64,000 bases of DNA from Sphingobium sp. EP60837 (GTDB lineage Bacteria; Pseudomonadota; Alphaproteobacteria; Sphingomonadales; Sphingomonadaceae). The notes under the pieces are model-generated. The model did no database searches. It was not told where the DNA came from and worked only from the letters and a program-made list of their open reading frames with translations. Positions 50,644-59,909 of this stretch are shown one piece after another. Position 1 is the first letter of the stretch. Every line of letters begins with the position of its first letter. Both the position numbers and the translations under genes were made by a program. Where the stretch lies: positions 922,001 through 986,000 of the forward strand of contig NZ_CP015987.1 of assembly GCF_001658005.1 (NCBI RefSeq). The letters are read 5' to 3'.

Positions 50644-53600
50644 CTAGAAATTCACTTCCGCTCCAACCAAGAAGGTGCGGCCGAAAATACCCTGATAATA
50701 GGTGTTGCGTGTCGCGTTACCTGTTGTGCCGGGGTCCGGCACGCCCACATCGAGCACATTGTCGACGTTCAGCCGCAGCCGGAACTGTTTGTTGACAGCC
50801 AAGCTGACGGAGGTGTTCCACACCGTCCACGCGTCAACCTTATCGACTTCGCGCGTGCCCTGCGGCTCGGTTGCATCGAAGCGTGCGGGTCCCACATAGC
50901 GCACTTGATTGAACCAGGTCAGTGGCCCTCGCTCATAGGTCAGATCGACGACAGCGATATCCTTACTGTTGCCGATTTCTCCACGCGTGTTGGTGATCGG
51001 CCCTCCTTCACGGATCTGATTGAACTCCTTCAACGTGTGTTGATAGTTGACCCCCAAGGTCAATCGGCTGTCATCACCCAAGGGCAAGGTGTAGCTTCCC
51101 GCTACCTCAATCGCTCGGAACACGACGCGACCTTGATTGATATAAGGTTCTGACAACGTCTCGACCTGGCCGAAAAACTCCGGGTCCGGGTCCGCGCTGC
51201 GAGTTATCAGAGCACAGAAGGGGTTATTGGGATAGTCTGCGGAATCATAGCATGTAGTCAACACATCCTCAGCGCTCGAAGAAGTAATGGCGTCGCGGAT
51301 GTCAATGCTGACATAATCCACCGCAAGGGTGAACCCTGGCAAGAAACGCGGCGACAATACAGCGCCAACCGTCCAGCTATTTGAATATTCTTCCTTCAGG
51401 TTTGGATTGCCTACAACCGTGATCGGAACAGTGATCGAGTTGATGTTTGATACAAAGTCCGGCGGCAGGCCGGCTGCGGCGCAGTTTGCCTGGCGAACAG
51501 CGGGGTTAGGTCCGCTTTCTAGGTTCGACACGTCGCAGGGATCGTAACCCCCATCGAAGGCAGGCTGGTTTGGAACGAACAGCTCACCCACGGCTGGCGC
51601 TCGAATGGCACGAGTGAAATTGCCCCGTATGGCTAGATCGGGAATGGGGGCCCAGCGACCACCGGCCGTCCAGGTGAAGGCATTGCCCGTCACTGAATTA
51701 TGCACGTAGCGCCCTGCGCCGTTGATTTCCAATTGATGGATCAAAGGGATGTTCTGATCTTCCCCGATCAACGGGGCTCGAAATTCGCCGAACAACTCGT
51801 TGGTCGTATAGGAACCTTTAAGCCCCAGGATGGGGATCGAACGGCCCAGCGGTGTTGTATAAAAGGCGTCAGGACGGAAAGACGAGGATTCGCGCCGGTT
51901 CTCATAGCCAACCACCACGGCCAGATCGCCACCGGGCAGCGTTGCGACGGCGCCACTTAGCGTTGCCAGCAAATCGCGTTGCGTGGTCACCGCCGTCGTG
52001 CGCGCAATCGTGGTGACATAGTCGCGCGCTGCCTGACTGGGGCTCCCCGACCCGAATATGTTGAGAGGTGCGCAGGTTTGCGATATTGTACCGGCATAAG
52101 AGGTCTCATAGGGCGGCGTGTTGGGATCGGTTCGCGGGATTGGTGGTTGCGTCGGGTCGGTAGGATCCGGGTTGAAGGGAGCGCATATGATATTGCCCGC
52201 TGCGTCCGTCGTCACATTCAAGGCGCGACGCAGGTTCGGCTCCACCAGAGATGGGATCAGCGAAATGCTCTTTGTTCGACCGTAATTGCCGGAAATATTC
52301 CAGGTCCACTGGTGGCCCAGCGCATCGAAACTGCCCTCGACACCGGCGACGAAGCGATACAGATCCTGTTTCAGCCGAGATTCACCCGAAACAAGATCGG
52401 TGTTCGCGCGCCCAAGATAGAAGACACCCTCGTCATCGCTTGATGGAAGGCCGTTGGCAATCAGACTTGCACGAATGGTCTCCCGATCAGCTGCGCTGAG
52501 AAAGGGGTTGTTCAGCGGAACGATGAAATTACCGTTCGGGTCGAAAGTGCCTGCTGGGGCCGACCGAAAAAAGGCGGTATTATAGACCGGTTGATCGCGC
52601 AGATTGGTGGCGCGCGTGCGCGAATACCATGCTTCCCCAAACAGGCGTAAATTATCGTTCAGCTCGAAATTGAATTGCGCTGCGGCGTTGAACCGTGTCG
52701 AGTTCACGCGAAGGTTGTCGATAGTTGCAAAGTTCAGCCCATCGCCACCGATGAAAGTTGTCGGGTCGGGAGTGGTCTGCCCCGGATCGTAGGGTATCAG
52801 CGTTCCGCTAGGCCCAAATTGGACCAATTGTCCTGCCGCGTTCCGGATGTTCCGTGGTGAGCCAGGAATGTTCGGATCCAGCGTGCCCCGGTCGATGAAG
52901 TAGGGGATGCCCCCTTCGGAGCCCAGAAAGGTGCGTACATTGTCCGCGAGGACCAGCGAATAAGGAGAGTTGGGATCGGACGGCTGTACAAACTGCCGCT
53001 GCCGCGCAACTGAGGCGCGCCGGGTTCCAAGCAGTCCCTTGTCCTCGGAATATTCTGCATTGACGGTGATATTACCCCTGCCGCCCGCAAAATTCTGTCC
53101 CACAAGGCCCCGAACTCGCCAGTTGAACAGGTCGCCGCGCTGGCTAATCCCGGACTGGCCGTCGATGCTGACACCTTGGAAATCGCGGCGCAGGATAATA
53201 TTGACGGTCCCTGCGATCGCGTCCGATCCGTAGATCGGTGCGCCGCCAATAGAGACGGTTTCAATGCGTTCGATCAATTTGGTAGGGATGGTGTTGAGAT
53301 CAACTTGTGATCCGCTTTCCGCCGCGGAAAAGATCGATGGGGGATTGGCTCCCACGAAGCGACGACCGTTGACGAGAGTCAAGGTGCGCTGTGATCCCAA
53401 ATTGTAAAGGTTCACGAACTGTTGGCCAACGTTGAAACCATTTGCCTGCGTACCGAACTGGGAACTGTCGGGAAGCGCGAAGCCAGGTAGATCCTGAAGC
53501 GCCTGGCCGACACTGGTATAGCTGCGGTTCTCGATTGTTTTGGACGTTACCGTCGCGGTCGGCTGAGGATTATCGACAATGGGCCGAGCGATGCGCGATC

Positions 53601-53739
53601 CTGTGACAATGATTGTGTCGGTGCCTTGACTTGCAGACGTGCTGTTGGACTGAGACGCAGAACTTTGTGCGCATGCAGGATGGTTCGCGGCAGCCAACAC
53701 GAAGCAGGCCACCGTCGAGAGGAAGTGATGTTTTGCCAT
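50644..53739 (-). CDS. Large TonB-dependent outer-membrane receptor
   Basis: A 1031-residue receptor, longer than the other three in the window. A signal peptide (ending near residue 25, CAQ) leads to a Ser/Thr/Gln-rich linker and the TonB-box-like DTIIVTGSR. The plug domain contains VNGRRFVGANPPS and YGSDAIAGTVNIILRR, and the long barrel ends FLVGAEVNF. The VNGRR and GSDAIAG blocks place it with the sphingomonad and Xanthomonas-type receptors for larger substrates. The start ATG 53739 follows AAGGGGACC. It is monocistronic, with 539 bp of gene-free DNA upstream. Confidence 0.92.
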   Translation of the reverse strand: MAKHHFLSTVACFVLAAANHPACAQSSASQSNSTSASQGTDTIIVTGSRIARPIVDNPQPTATVTSKTIENRSYTSVGQALQDLPGFALPDSSQFGTQANGFNVGQQFVNLYNLGSQRTLTLVNGRRFVGANPPSIFSAAESGSQVDLNTIPTKLIERIETVSIGGAPIYGSDAIAGTVNIILRRDFQGVSIDGQSGISQRGDLFNWRVRGLVGQNFAGGRGNITVNAEYSEDKGLLGTRRASVARQRQFVQPSDPNSPYSLVLADNVRTFLGSEGGIPYFIDRGTLDPNIPGSPRNIRNAAGQLVQFGPSGTLIPYDPGQTTPDPTTFIGGDGLNFATIDNLRVNSTRFNAAAQFNFELNDNLRLFGEAWYSRTRATNLRDQPVYNTAFFRSAPAGTFDPNGNFIVPLNNPFLSAADRETIRASLIANGLPSSDDEGVFYLGRANTDLVSGESRLKQDLYRFVAGVEGSFDALGHQWTWNISGNYGRTKSISLIPSLVEPNLRRALNVTTDAAGNIICAPFNPDPTDPTQPPIPRTDPNTPPYETSYAGTISQTCAPLNIFGSGSPSQAARDYVTTIARTTAVTTQRDLLATLSGAVATLPGGDLAVVVGYENRRESSSFRPDAFYTTPLGRSIPILGLKGSYTTNELFGEFRAPLIGEDQNIPLIHQLEINGAGRYVHNSVTGNAFTWTAGGRWAPIPDLAIRGNFTRAIRAPAVGELFVPNQPAFDGGYDPCDVSNLESGPNPAVRQANCAAAGLPPDFVSNINSITVPITVVGNPNLKEEYSNSWTVGAVLSPRFLPGFTLAVDYVSIDIRDAITSSSAEDVLTTCYDSADYPNNPFCALITRSADPDPEFFGQVETLSEPYINQGRVVFRAIEVAGSYTLPLGDDSRLTLGVNYQHTLKEFNQIREGGPITNTRGEIGNSKDIAVVDLTYERGPLTWFNQVRYVGPARFDATEPQGTREVDKVDAWTVWNTSVSLAVNKQFRLRLNVDNVLDVGVPDPGTTGNATRNTYYQGIFGRTFLVGAEVNF

Positions 53740-54278
53740 AGATCTGGTCCCCTTGCCGCCCAGCCGTCGCTCGAAACGCCGGCAAGCCACCAACACCCGG
53801 AGACACGGTCGGGTCCCTTACCTTAACCGCCCCGTCAAATTTTGCTGCAACGTTGCTGAAATGCAACAATCGGTTTCGGATCGAAAGGAAATTATCAGGA
53901 TGCGAGTCTATCACTGATCCTGCGATCATCGGACAGGACTTCGGCCCACCTTTCGCTACGGAAAGGTCGAAGTTTAAGGACGAATTTCCGCAATATCCCC
54001 AACCGTGGACTACATGAAAGCTTGGCAACTACTCCCGATGCGCCATCGTTATTATCATGCGGAAGAGTTATGACAATGTATCGAGCACCCTTGCTCGCGA
54101 AGGTAGTACCTCGCGTTGCCGACACAATGCGGGGTATTCCTTCGTGTGCGAACTTCTGATTTCGCATGCGCGGGAGCAGTTGATGCTCTCCTGTTACTTA
54201 CCGGCTTAACGCTCCACAATGGCCGCCAAGTCGCGGCACCTGCGTCCACAGAGCAAAGCGAAGTGTAAAGCGCGGAAG
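53740..54278. other. Gene-free gap
   Basis: 539 bp between the TBDR start and the PQQ sugar dehydrogenase stop. Short frames exist on both strands, but none has a ribosome-binding site and a plausible protein. It probably contains the leader and promoter of the TBDR gene. Its composition is a little A/T-richer than the surrounding genes. Confidence 0.5.
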
Positions 54279-55610
54279 CTATTGCCGATCGACTGTCACC
54301 CGCCAAATGCGATTGCCGACATCATCAGCGACCAGCAAGCCTCCGTCGCCATTGATCGCGACTCCTACGGGGCGTCCGTACGCCTTCCCCTTCGCGTCGA
54401 GAAAGCCGGCCAAAACATCGCGGGCTGGTCCGGAGGGTCGCCCATTCGCAAAGGGCACAAAGATAATCTTGTAGCCACTGGGCGGATTGCGGTTCCATGA
54501 TCCGTGCTGTCCGATGAACATGCCCTGTCCATAAAGTTCGGCCAGCCGTCCACCAGACAGGAAGGCCAGCCCCAGTGATGCCGTATGGGGGCCGAGCGCA
54601 TAGTCGGGCATCAGCGCGCGCGCGACATAGTCGGGGCGGGGCGGCTTCACGCGTTTATCGACATGTTGACCGAAGTAACTATACGGCCAGCCGTAGAAGC
54701 CGCCTTCCTGAACGGATGTCAGATAATCGGGGACGAGATCGCTCCCAATTTCATCCCGTTCATTGACGACCGTCCACAGGCGATTGGTCGCGGGCTCCCA
54801 TGCCATGCCGTTGGGATTGCGCAGGCCCGACGCAAAGATCCGGCTCCGGCCGGTTGCGCGGTCGATCTCCCAGATAGCAGCCCGCCCTTCCTCCTCATCC
54901 ATGCCATGTTCGGCCACATTGCTGTTGGACCCAACCGTCGCATAAATTTTCCGCCCATCGGCACTGGCGATGATGGTCTTCGTCCAATGATGGTTACGCG
55001 GTCCTGCCGGAAGGTCGGCCACATGCGCGCCGGCAGCCTCTATGTTGAGGGTCCCGGATCGATAGGGAAAGCGCAGGATCGCGTCCGTGTTGGCGACATA
55101 GAGATCATCGCCCACCAATGCCATTCCGAATGGAGAGTGGAGCCCGCCCAGGAATATGCGGCGGACCTCGGCAACCCCATCTTTATCAGCGTCGCGCAGG
55201 ATGGTGATGCGGTCGGCGCTCGGGACGGCGGCTCCCGCCTTCTTCATGAATCGCCGCATGAAGAAAGCCTTTATCCCTTTGCTGTCTTCCGGGCGCCGGG
55301 GCGCACTGCCCTCGGCGACCAGCACATCGCCATTGGGCAGGACATGCAGCCAGCGTGGATGGTCCAGCCGATCGGCGAAAAGATTGACAACCAGTCCGGG
55401 CGCGGTCACCGGCTTGCCGCCCGCTGGCCAACCACGAGCCGGTGCAACTTTGATCGTGGGAATCAGCGTCTGGCGCGGCGCGGGAAGCGTGGGGGTCGGC
55501 CCGAAGCCCGCCTCCAGGGGAAGCTTAGCCCGATCGCCGCAGGCTGTGGTGCCGAGTGACGCTGCCAGAGCGAAGCCAATGGAGCGCAAGGCGAGACGTC
55601 TTTCCATCAT
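54279..55610 (-). CDS. PQQ-dependent sugar dehydrogenase (sorbosone dehydrogenase type), lipoprotein
   Basis: A 443-residue protein with a lipobox (LGTTACG, Cys near residue 24), then a six-bladed propeller. PNGDVLVAEGSAPRRPED, RNHHWTKTI and HGSWNRNPPSGYK are blocks shared with the soluble PQQ sugar dehydrogenase/L-sorbosone dehydrogenase group, which bind PQQ and Ca. It would oxidise a sugar or alcohol at the membrane surface. The start overlaps the methyltransferase stop by ATGA. As last gene of the cupredoxin-carbamoyltransferase operon, it may oxidise the sugar part of the product. No PQQ synthesis gene is here. Confidence 0.87.
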   Translation of the reverse strand: MMERRLALRSIGFALAASLGTTACGDRAKLPLEAGFGPTPTLPAPRQTLIPTIKVAPARGWPAGGKPVTAPGLVVNLFADRLDHPRWLHVLPNGDVLVAEGSAPRRPEDSKGIKAFFMRRFMKKAGAAVPSADRITILRDADKDGVAEVRRIFLGGLHSPFGMALVGDDLYVANTDAILRFPYRSGTLNIEAAGAHVADLPAGPRNHHWTKTIIASADGRKIYATVGSNSNVAEHGMDEEEGRAAIWEIDRATGRSRIFASGLRNPNGMAWEPATNRLWTVVNERDEIGSDLVPDYLTSVQEGGFYGWPYSYFGQHVDKRVKPPRPDYVARALMPDYALGPHTASLGLAFLSGGRLAELYGQGMFIGQHGSWNRNPPSGYKIIFVPFANGRPSGPARDVLAGFLDAKGKAYGRPVGVAINGDGGLLVADDVGNRIWRVTVDRQ

Positions 55611-56680
55611 GCTACCCCTGATGACTGTTTTCCAACGGCTGAACGATCATCGTCATTGCCGGCCGACCGTTCGGTAAATTGTGGCGGCAAGCCCATCCTC
55701 GCCTTGATGTCCGCGCCCCTTGCGCGGCCGATCGCCACGAATAGCCCTCCCTCCGCAGCGAGTGGCCGCATCCAGCCGCATTGGGCAAGTATGTCTTCCA
55801 GCCACCAGCCGCCCTCCTCGGCGTCAATGAGCTTCTGCTCCTCGTCGGCCTGACCCAGCAAGGCGCTGGGAACCGAGCGGATATAGTCGATGCCGTTCGC
55901 CGCGAACCAGCGGCGCACCTCTCCCAGACTGTGCCGATGCTCTTCGGGATGATGATATTGATCGCGCAGCCACGCCCGACGCCTTTCGGGCTCTCCACGC
56001 CGCTCGGCCAGCACATGATCGCCGGGAGCCCAGCGCCATCCGGACAGCCCCGCGACCAGCCGCCGCATCCGGTGGGGAAGCCGCGCATAGCTGTTGTAAA
56101 GGCCAAGGACTATCAAGCCGCCGGGCCGGGCGAGCCGCGCCACATGGGCAAAGGCTGCGCGCGGATGGGGCGTGTGATGGAGTACGCCCGAACAATAGAC
56201 GATGTCGAAAGCAACCGCGCGCAAACCGGGATGATGCACATCGGTTTCGACGAAATGGACGCGATCCTTCCCCAGCCGCCGCGCTGCCGCTGCGCCCAAC
56301 TCCAGCGACGCGCGGCAGAGGTCCGCGGCGATGACGATCCGCTCGCCATGGGCCAAATAGAGGCTCATCTGGCCGGTGCCGCATCCCACCTCGACGATCC
56401 GCGCGTCATAGGGGATCGCCGCATTCAGCATCTGCGCGAACCGGCTGCGCTCGGCGCGCGCGCGCAGCCAGTCGATGCTGTCGCGCGGCGGATAACCGGG
56501 GAAGGGCGCTTCGCTATAGAAGCTGCGCACCCGTTCGGTGCGGGCGTCACCGGGCAGACGCAGGTCGGCTATATCGTCGATCTCCTCATAGGTCGCTGCG
56601 CAGCCCCGGCATCGCAGCCTGTCGTCCAGCCCTTCGCCGCAGCGGGGACAGGCGAGCAGCGAGAGGGCTGTCGCGTCCAT
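55607..56680 (-). CDS. Class I SAM-dependent methyltransferase with N-terminal zinc-binding segment
   Basis: A 357-residue protein. A four-Cys zinc segment (LLACPRCGEGLDDRLRCRGC) at residues 9-28 precedes the methyltransferase domain, whose SAM motif is VEVGCGTGQMSLYL near residue 95, with DIVYCSGVLHHTPHP after it. The C-terminal third is helical. The frame runs open far upstream, but ATG 56680, two bases after the DUF5989 stop, is the natural start. Zinc-plus-methyltransferase proteins of this kind often methylate sugars or natural-product intermediates; the substrate here is unknown. Confidence 0.83.
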   Translation of the reverse strand: MDATALSLLACPRCGEGLDDRLRCRGCAATYEEIDDIADLRLPGDARTERVRSFYSEAPFPGYPPRDSIDWLRARAERSRFAQMLNAAIPYDARIVEVGCGTGQMSLYLAHGERIVIAADLCRASLELGAAAARRLGKDRVHFVETDVHHPGLRAVAFDIVYCSGVLHHTPHPRAAFAHVARLARPGGLIVLGLYNSYARLPHRMRRLVAGLSGWRWAPGDHVLAERRGEPERRRAWLRDQYHHPEEHRHSLGEVRRWFAANGIDYIRSVPSALLGQADEEQKLIDAEEGGWWLEDILAQCGWMRPLAAEGGLFVAIGRARGADIKARMGLPPQFTERSAGNDDDRSAVGKQSSGVA

Positions 56681-56682
56681 TT

Positions 56683-56895
56683 TCAGAAGATCGAGTAAAT
56701 GAACGGCGCTAACGCCTGGACTCCGGAGGCCAGCGTCAGGATTACCCCTACCGAGCAGAGGAAGACCACCAATGGGATCATCCAGCGCCTGCCGCCAGGC
56801 GATTGCCACATGCCCCGCACCAGATCGGCGATCGTGCCGCCCGCTTGCCCCACGATGATGAGTTGACGCCGCAGGCGCCCCTTCCGCCGGATCAT
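56683..56895 (-). CDS. DUF5989 family small membrane protein
   Basis: A 70-residue protein. A basic N-terminal segment (MIRRKGRLRRQLIIVGQAGG) is followed by one membrane helix (WMIPLVVFLCSVGVILTLASG) and the ending FIYSIF. The pattern fits DUF5989, whose genes sit next to NodU-type carbamoyltransferase genes. Its ATG overlaps the carbamoyltransferase stop by ATGA and its stop lies two bases before the methyltransferase start. It may anchor the enzyme complex to the membrane. Confidence 0.83.
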   Translation of the reverse strand: MIRRKGRLRRQLIIVGQAGGTIADLVRGMWQSPGGRRWMIPLVVFLCSVGVILTLASGVQALAPFIYSIF

Positions 56896-58664
56896 GCGAC
56901 TTTCTCCACCAACGGTTGCTGCTGCGCCCGCTGCCGGCGGACCAGCACATTGTCGGCGACCAGCAAGTCCATGCCGGTACGGCGGAAGGTCGAATAGCCC
57001 TCCGCCGCGCTGGTGACGATCGGGTCGCCGGCCAGGTTGAACGAAGTGTTGAGGAGGATCGGAATGCCCGTCCGCCGGCCATAAGCCGCCAGCAATGCAT
57101 GAAGTCGTGGCGCCATCCTTGCTTCCAGCACCTGGACGCGGGCAGTGCCATCCACATGGGTGACGGCGCGCAGCCGGTTTCGCCATTCGGAGCGAACCGG
57201 AAATACTCCGGACATGAACCGGCCGAGCCGGCTGCCGCCTTGCGGGAGGGCGAAATACGTGTCGGCATGCTCAGTCGGCACGACTGGGGCGAAGGGACGG
57301 AATGCTTCGCGAAACTTGATGTCGCGGTTGAGGCGATCGCGCATGGCCTCATCACCCGGATCAGCCAAGATGCTGCGATGGCCCAGCGCCCGTGGCCCGA
57401 ACTCGGCCGCGCCCTCCATCCAGCCGACGATCGCGCCATTGGCAATCGCCTCGACCACATTGTCGATCAGTTCCGCCTCATCGATGCGGGCGACAGGCAA
57501 GTCGTCCTCCGTCGCGATCTGCGTCAGATTGTCGGGCTCGACCGCCGGACCCCAGAAGGGGTGATCGGGACAGTCCCTGTGTGGGCGGCCGAAGAGAATG
57601 CGATCGGCATAGAGCGCCGCGCCCAATGCACAGCCCGCATCCCCCGGCGCGGACGGCACGAACAGCTGCTCGAACCCGGCCTCGGTCAAGATGCGCGCAT
57701 TGGCAACGCCGTTCAGCGCCACCCCGCCACCCAGGCACAGGTCGGCAAGGCCGGTCTCCTTGCGCAGCGATATGGCGATATCGACCATCACCTCCTCCAG
57801 CGCCAACTGCGCGCTGGCCGCCACATCGGCATAATGCTGACCTTGAGGGGTGCCGAGATCAATCGGCTCGAAGCGATCGCGAGGCGGCCCGAACATCTCT
57901 ATGAAAGCCCGCGAATAAGCGGAATCGACCGCCCGGTGATAATCGAAATAGCCAAGGTCCAGGGCGAACGCGCCATCGGATGTTCGCCGCAAGATGCGCC
58001 GCACTTCCTCCGCAAAGCGGGGCGCGCCATAGGCGGCAAGGCCCATGACCTTATACTCCCCTTCATTGACCTTGAAGCCCAGATAGGCGGTAAAGGCCGA
58101 ATAGAAGAGGCCGAGCGAATGAGGAAAGCGCACCTCGCGCAACAGGTCGATTTGCGTGCCACCGTCAGTGCCCTTGCTCCCACGGCCGACGGTCAGCGTC
58201 GCCCACTCGCCTACGCCGTCCGCCGTCAAAATGGCCGCGCGCTCTGTCGGCGCGGCGAGAAAAGCGGCGGCTGCGTGCGACAAGTGATGGTCGGTGAAAT
58301 GGATGCGGCGCGTATCGACGCCCAGTTGCGCTGCGATAACGCCACGCACCCATAATTTCTCGCCCAGCATATTGTTCATCGCCTTGGGGAAGGCGCGCCA
58401 GCTATGCGGGAAGCTGCGCAGCAGGGTCATCAGCACGCGGTCGAACTTAAGCGCCGGCCGCTCATAAAAGATGACGGCGTCCAGTTCCTCAGGTTCGAGG
58501 CCGGCATGATCGAGGCACCATTCGATCGCCTGCATCGGAAACTCTGCGTCATTCTTGCGGCGCGACAGCCGCTCCTCCTGCACCGCGGCGACCGGCAAGC
58601 CATCGATCACCAGCGCGGCAGCTGAATCATGATAGAAGGCGGAGAGACCCAGTATCTTCATCAA
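56892..58664 (-). CDS. NodU/SxtI-type O-carbamoyltransferase
   Basis: A 590-residue enzyme of the carbamoyltransferase family. The N-terminal ASKHA-type half (MMKILGLSAFYHDSAAAL, FTDHHLSHAAAAFLAAP) carries a metal-binding His cluster, with CLGGGVALNGVANARI near residue 320. The C-terminal YrdC-like half contains RALGHRSILADP and IPILLNTSFN. It transfers a carbamoyl group from carbamoyl phosphate to a hydroxyl group of a sugar or other metabolite, via an adenylate. It follows a ferritin-like protein and precedes DUF5989. The close relative SxtI belongs to saxitoxin synthesis, but no other saxitoxin gene is visible. Confidence 0.92.
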   Translation of the reverse strand: MMKILGLSAFYHDSAAALVIDGLPVAAVQEERLSRRKNDAEFPMQAIEWCLDHAGLEPEELDAVIFYERPALKFDRVLMTLLRSFPHSWRAFPKAMNNMLGEKLWVRGVIAAQLGVDTRRIHFTDHHLSHAAAAFLAAPTERAAILTADGVGEWATLTVGRGSKGTDGGTQIDLLREVRFPHSLGLFYSAFTAYLGFKVNEGEYKVMGLAAYGAPRFAEEVRRILRRTSDGAFALDLGYFDYHRAVDSAYSRAFIEMFGPPRDRFEPIDLGTPQGQHYADVAASAQLALEEVMVDIAISLRKETGLADLCLGGGVALNGVANARILTEAGFEQLFVPSAPGDAGCALGAALYADRILFGRPHRDCPDHPFWGPAVEPDNLTQIATEDDLPVARIDEAELIDNVVEAIANGAIVGWMEGAAEFGPRALGHRSILADPGDEAMRDRLNRDIKFREAFRPFAPVVPTEHADTYFALPQGGSRLGRFMSGVFPVRSEWRNRLRAVTHVDGTARVQVLEARMAPRLHALLAAYGRRTGIPILLNTSFNLAGDPIVTSAAEGYSTFRRTGMDLLVADNVLVRRQRAQQQPLVEKVA

Positions 58665-59401
58665 TATTGCCCTCCGCCGTCATCCCGCCTCGTTGCACAA
58701 GCATGCCAGCCCACCGCCTCCTGCCGCCCGGTGCGCTTGGCGACCAAGGCGAAGGGCGGCAGCAGAAGGAAATAGAGCAGCGTCAGGATGAGGCGCGACA
58801 TCATGGCGGCCACGATCAGCGCAAAGCGCATATAGGCCCGCCAGAGCCGTCGCATCCGCGCCCTCCACAGCGCCTGATCGGCACGCTGAGGCGCCAGGCG
58901 GGTAAGTTCCGCATGCGAATAGCGCATATGCCCTTCCTCATCATGCGCGATCTGCTGGATCACCGCCCGGGTTTCCGGGTCATCGTCCAGCACTGCGCCA
59001 TAGCCGTTGAACACTCGCGCTGCCGCGCTTTCAGACAGGTGGATGAAAGCCAGCAGCGCGGCGGTGTCCTCCTTCTCAACCTCTAGTCGGTCGAACCCCC
59101 GCTCGCCCGGGGTAAGCCCGTCGCCCAACACGCGATCCGGCCCCGGATCGGCGAGCGTCCGCCGCAGCGCCAGGCCGCGCGTTCGGAACAACCGGGCATG
59201 GCGCTGCTCGTCCTTCGCATGGGCAAAGAAGCGGCGGCGGAGCGTCGGGTCTTTCGCCACCTCTGCAGCACGGAACAGATCGCGCGCACCCTGCGCCTCG
59301 ACCTCGGCGAACTGCAGCAGCTTGCGCGCGCGGCGACGCGGGTCGGCCCATACCAGCCGGTCGATCGGCATGCGCCAGCTGTGGCCATTCAGCGCTTTCA
59401 C
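58661..59401 (-). CDS. Ferritin-like di-metal protein with C-terminal membrane helix
   Basis: A 246-residue protein. The four-helix ferritin-like domain has two ExxH pairs, Glu65-His68 (DEQRH) and Glu155-His158 (DEEGH). Further glutamates at residue 35 (FAEVEAQ) and 124 (LSESAA) complete a di-iron or mixed-metal site. A hydrophobic segment at about residues 189-221 should anchor it. This layout suits a membrane-bound di-iron oxidase acting on lipid-like substrates. Its start and stop each overlap neighbours by ATGA, between cupredoxin and carbamoyltransferase genes. Confidence 0.8.
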   Translation of the reverse strand: MKALNGHSWRMPIDRLVWADPRRRARKLLQFAEVEAQGARDLFRAAEVAKDPTLRRRFFAHAKDEQRHARLFRTRGLALRRTLADPGPDRVLGDGLTPGERGFDRLEVEKEDTAALLAFIHLSESAAARVFNGYGAVLDDDPETRAVIQQIAHDEEGHMRYSHAELTRLAPQRADQALWRARMRRLWRAYMRFALIVAAMMSRLILTLLYFLLLPPFALVAKRTGRQEAVGWHACATRRDDGGGQY

Positions 59402-59802
59402 CGCACGATGACCTTCCCGGTCATGCCGAATGCGCTGTGCATGAAGTGGGTGCAGCGCACCTTGTAGGTGCCGGGTGACGACGGAGCGATCAGTTGTACG
59501 TCGACGCTCTCACCGCCTCCCACCTCCACGCGGCCGCCCCTGATCTTCCCCGCGTCCTCCGGCTTGATCCGGGCCGCGGCGAAGAACGTCTTTGCGGCGA
59601 AATCATGTCCGCCCGACGAGCCGTTCACGAAATGAAGCCGATAGGGCGCGTCATGTTCCAGCAAGATCTCCGATGGCTCGAACTTAAAGCTCGACAGGCT
59701 GAGCGTCAGTGGACGCGCATTGCTCCACATGTCGCTTTGGGCCGTCACGGATGAGGAGAGGATGAGCGCGGTCAGCGCCGCCAGCGATCGCCTATGAGAC
59801 AT
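59398..59802 (-). CDS. Periplasmic cupredoxin-like protein
   Basis: A 134-residue exported protein (signal peptide to about residue 21) with a single cupredoxin domain. The copper ligands His66 (GHDF), Cys117, His122 and Met127 (CTHFMHSAFGM) give the C-x4-H-x4-M spacing of plastocyanin/pseudoazurin-type blue copper proteins, so it is probably an electron carrier. It is the first gene of a six-gene leftward operon and may supply electrons to the ferritin-like protein or accept them from the PQQ dehydrogenase. Confidence 0.85.
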   Translation of the reverse strand: MSHRRSLAALTALILSSSVTAQSDMWSNARPLTLSLSSFKFEPSEILLEHDAPYRLHFVNGSSGGHDFAAKTFFAAARIKPEDAGKIRGGRVEVGGGESVDVQLIAPSSPGTYKVRCTHFMHSAFGMTGKVIVR

Positions 59803-59909
59803 GGCCTGCCTCCGTTTTCCCGGTGGACGGAGATAAGTGGCGCTTGCCGTCGCCTTGGTTCACCGGGTCTCCAAAAAATCTTGAACCGGACGCCGACAGG
59901 CGCACACTC

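Noticed and set aside
53895..54167. Minus-strand frame of 90 codons in the gap before the large TBDR gene
   Set aside because: It has no ribosome-binding site and no family-like pattern, so I do not report it as a gene.
56681..57460. Upstream extension of the methyltransferase frame
   Set aside because: The extra 260 residues overlay DUF5989 and the carbamoyltransferase 3' end and have no protein-like pattern.
56916..58355. Long plus-strand open frame of 479 codons
   Set aside because: It is antisense to the carbamoyltransferase gene and shows no recognisable domain.
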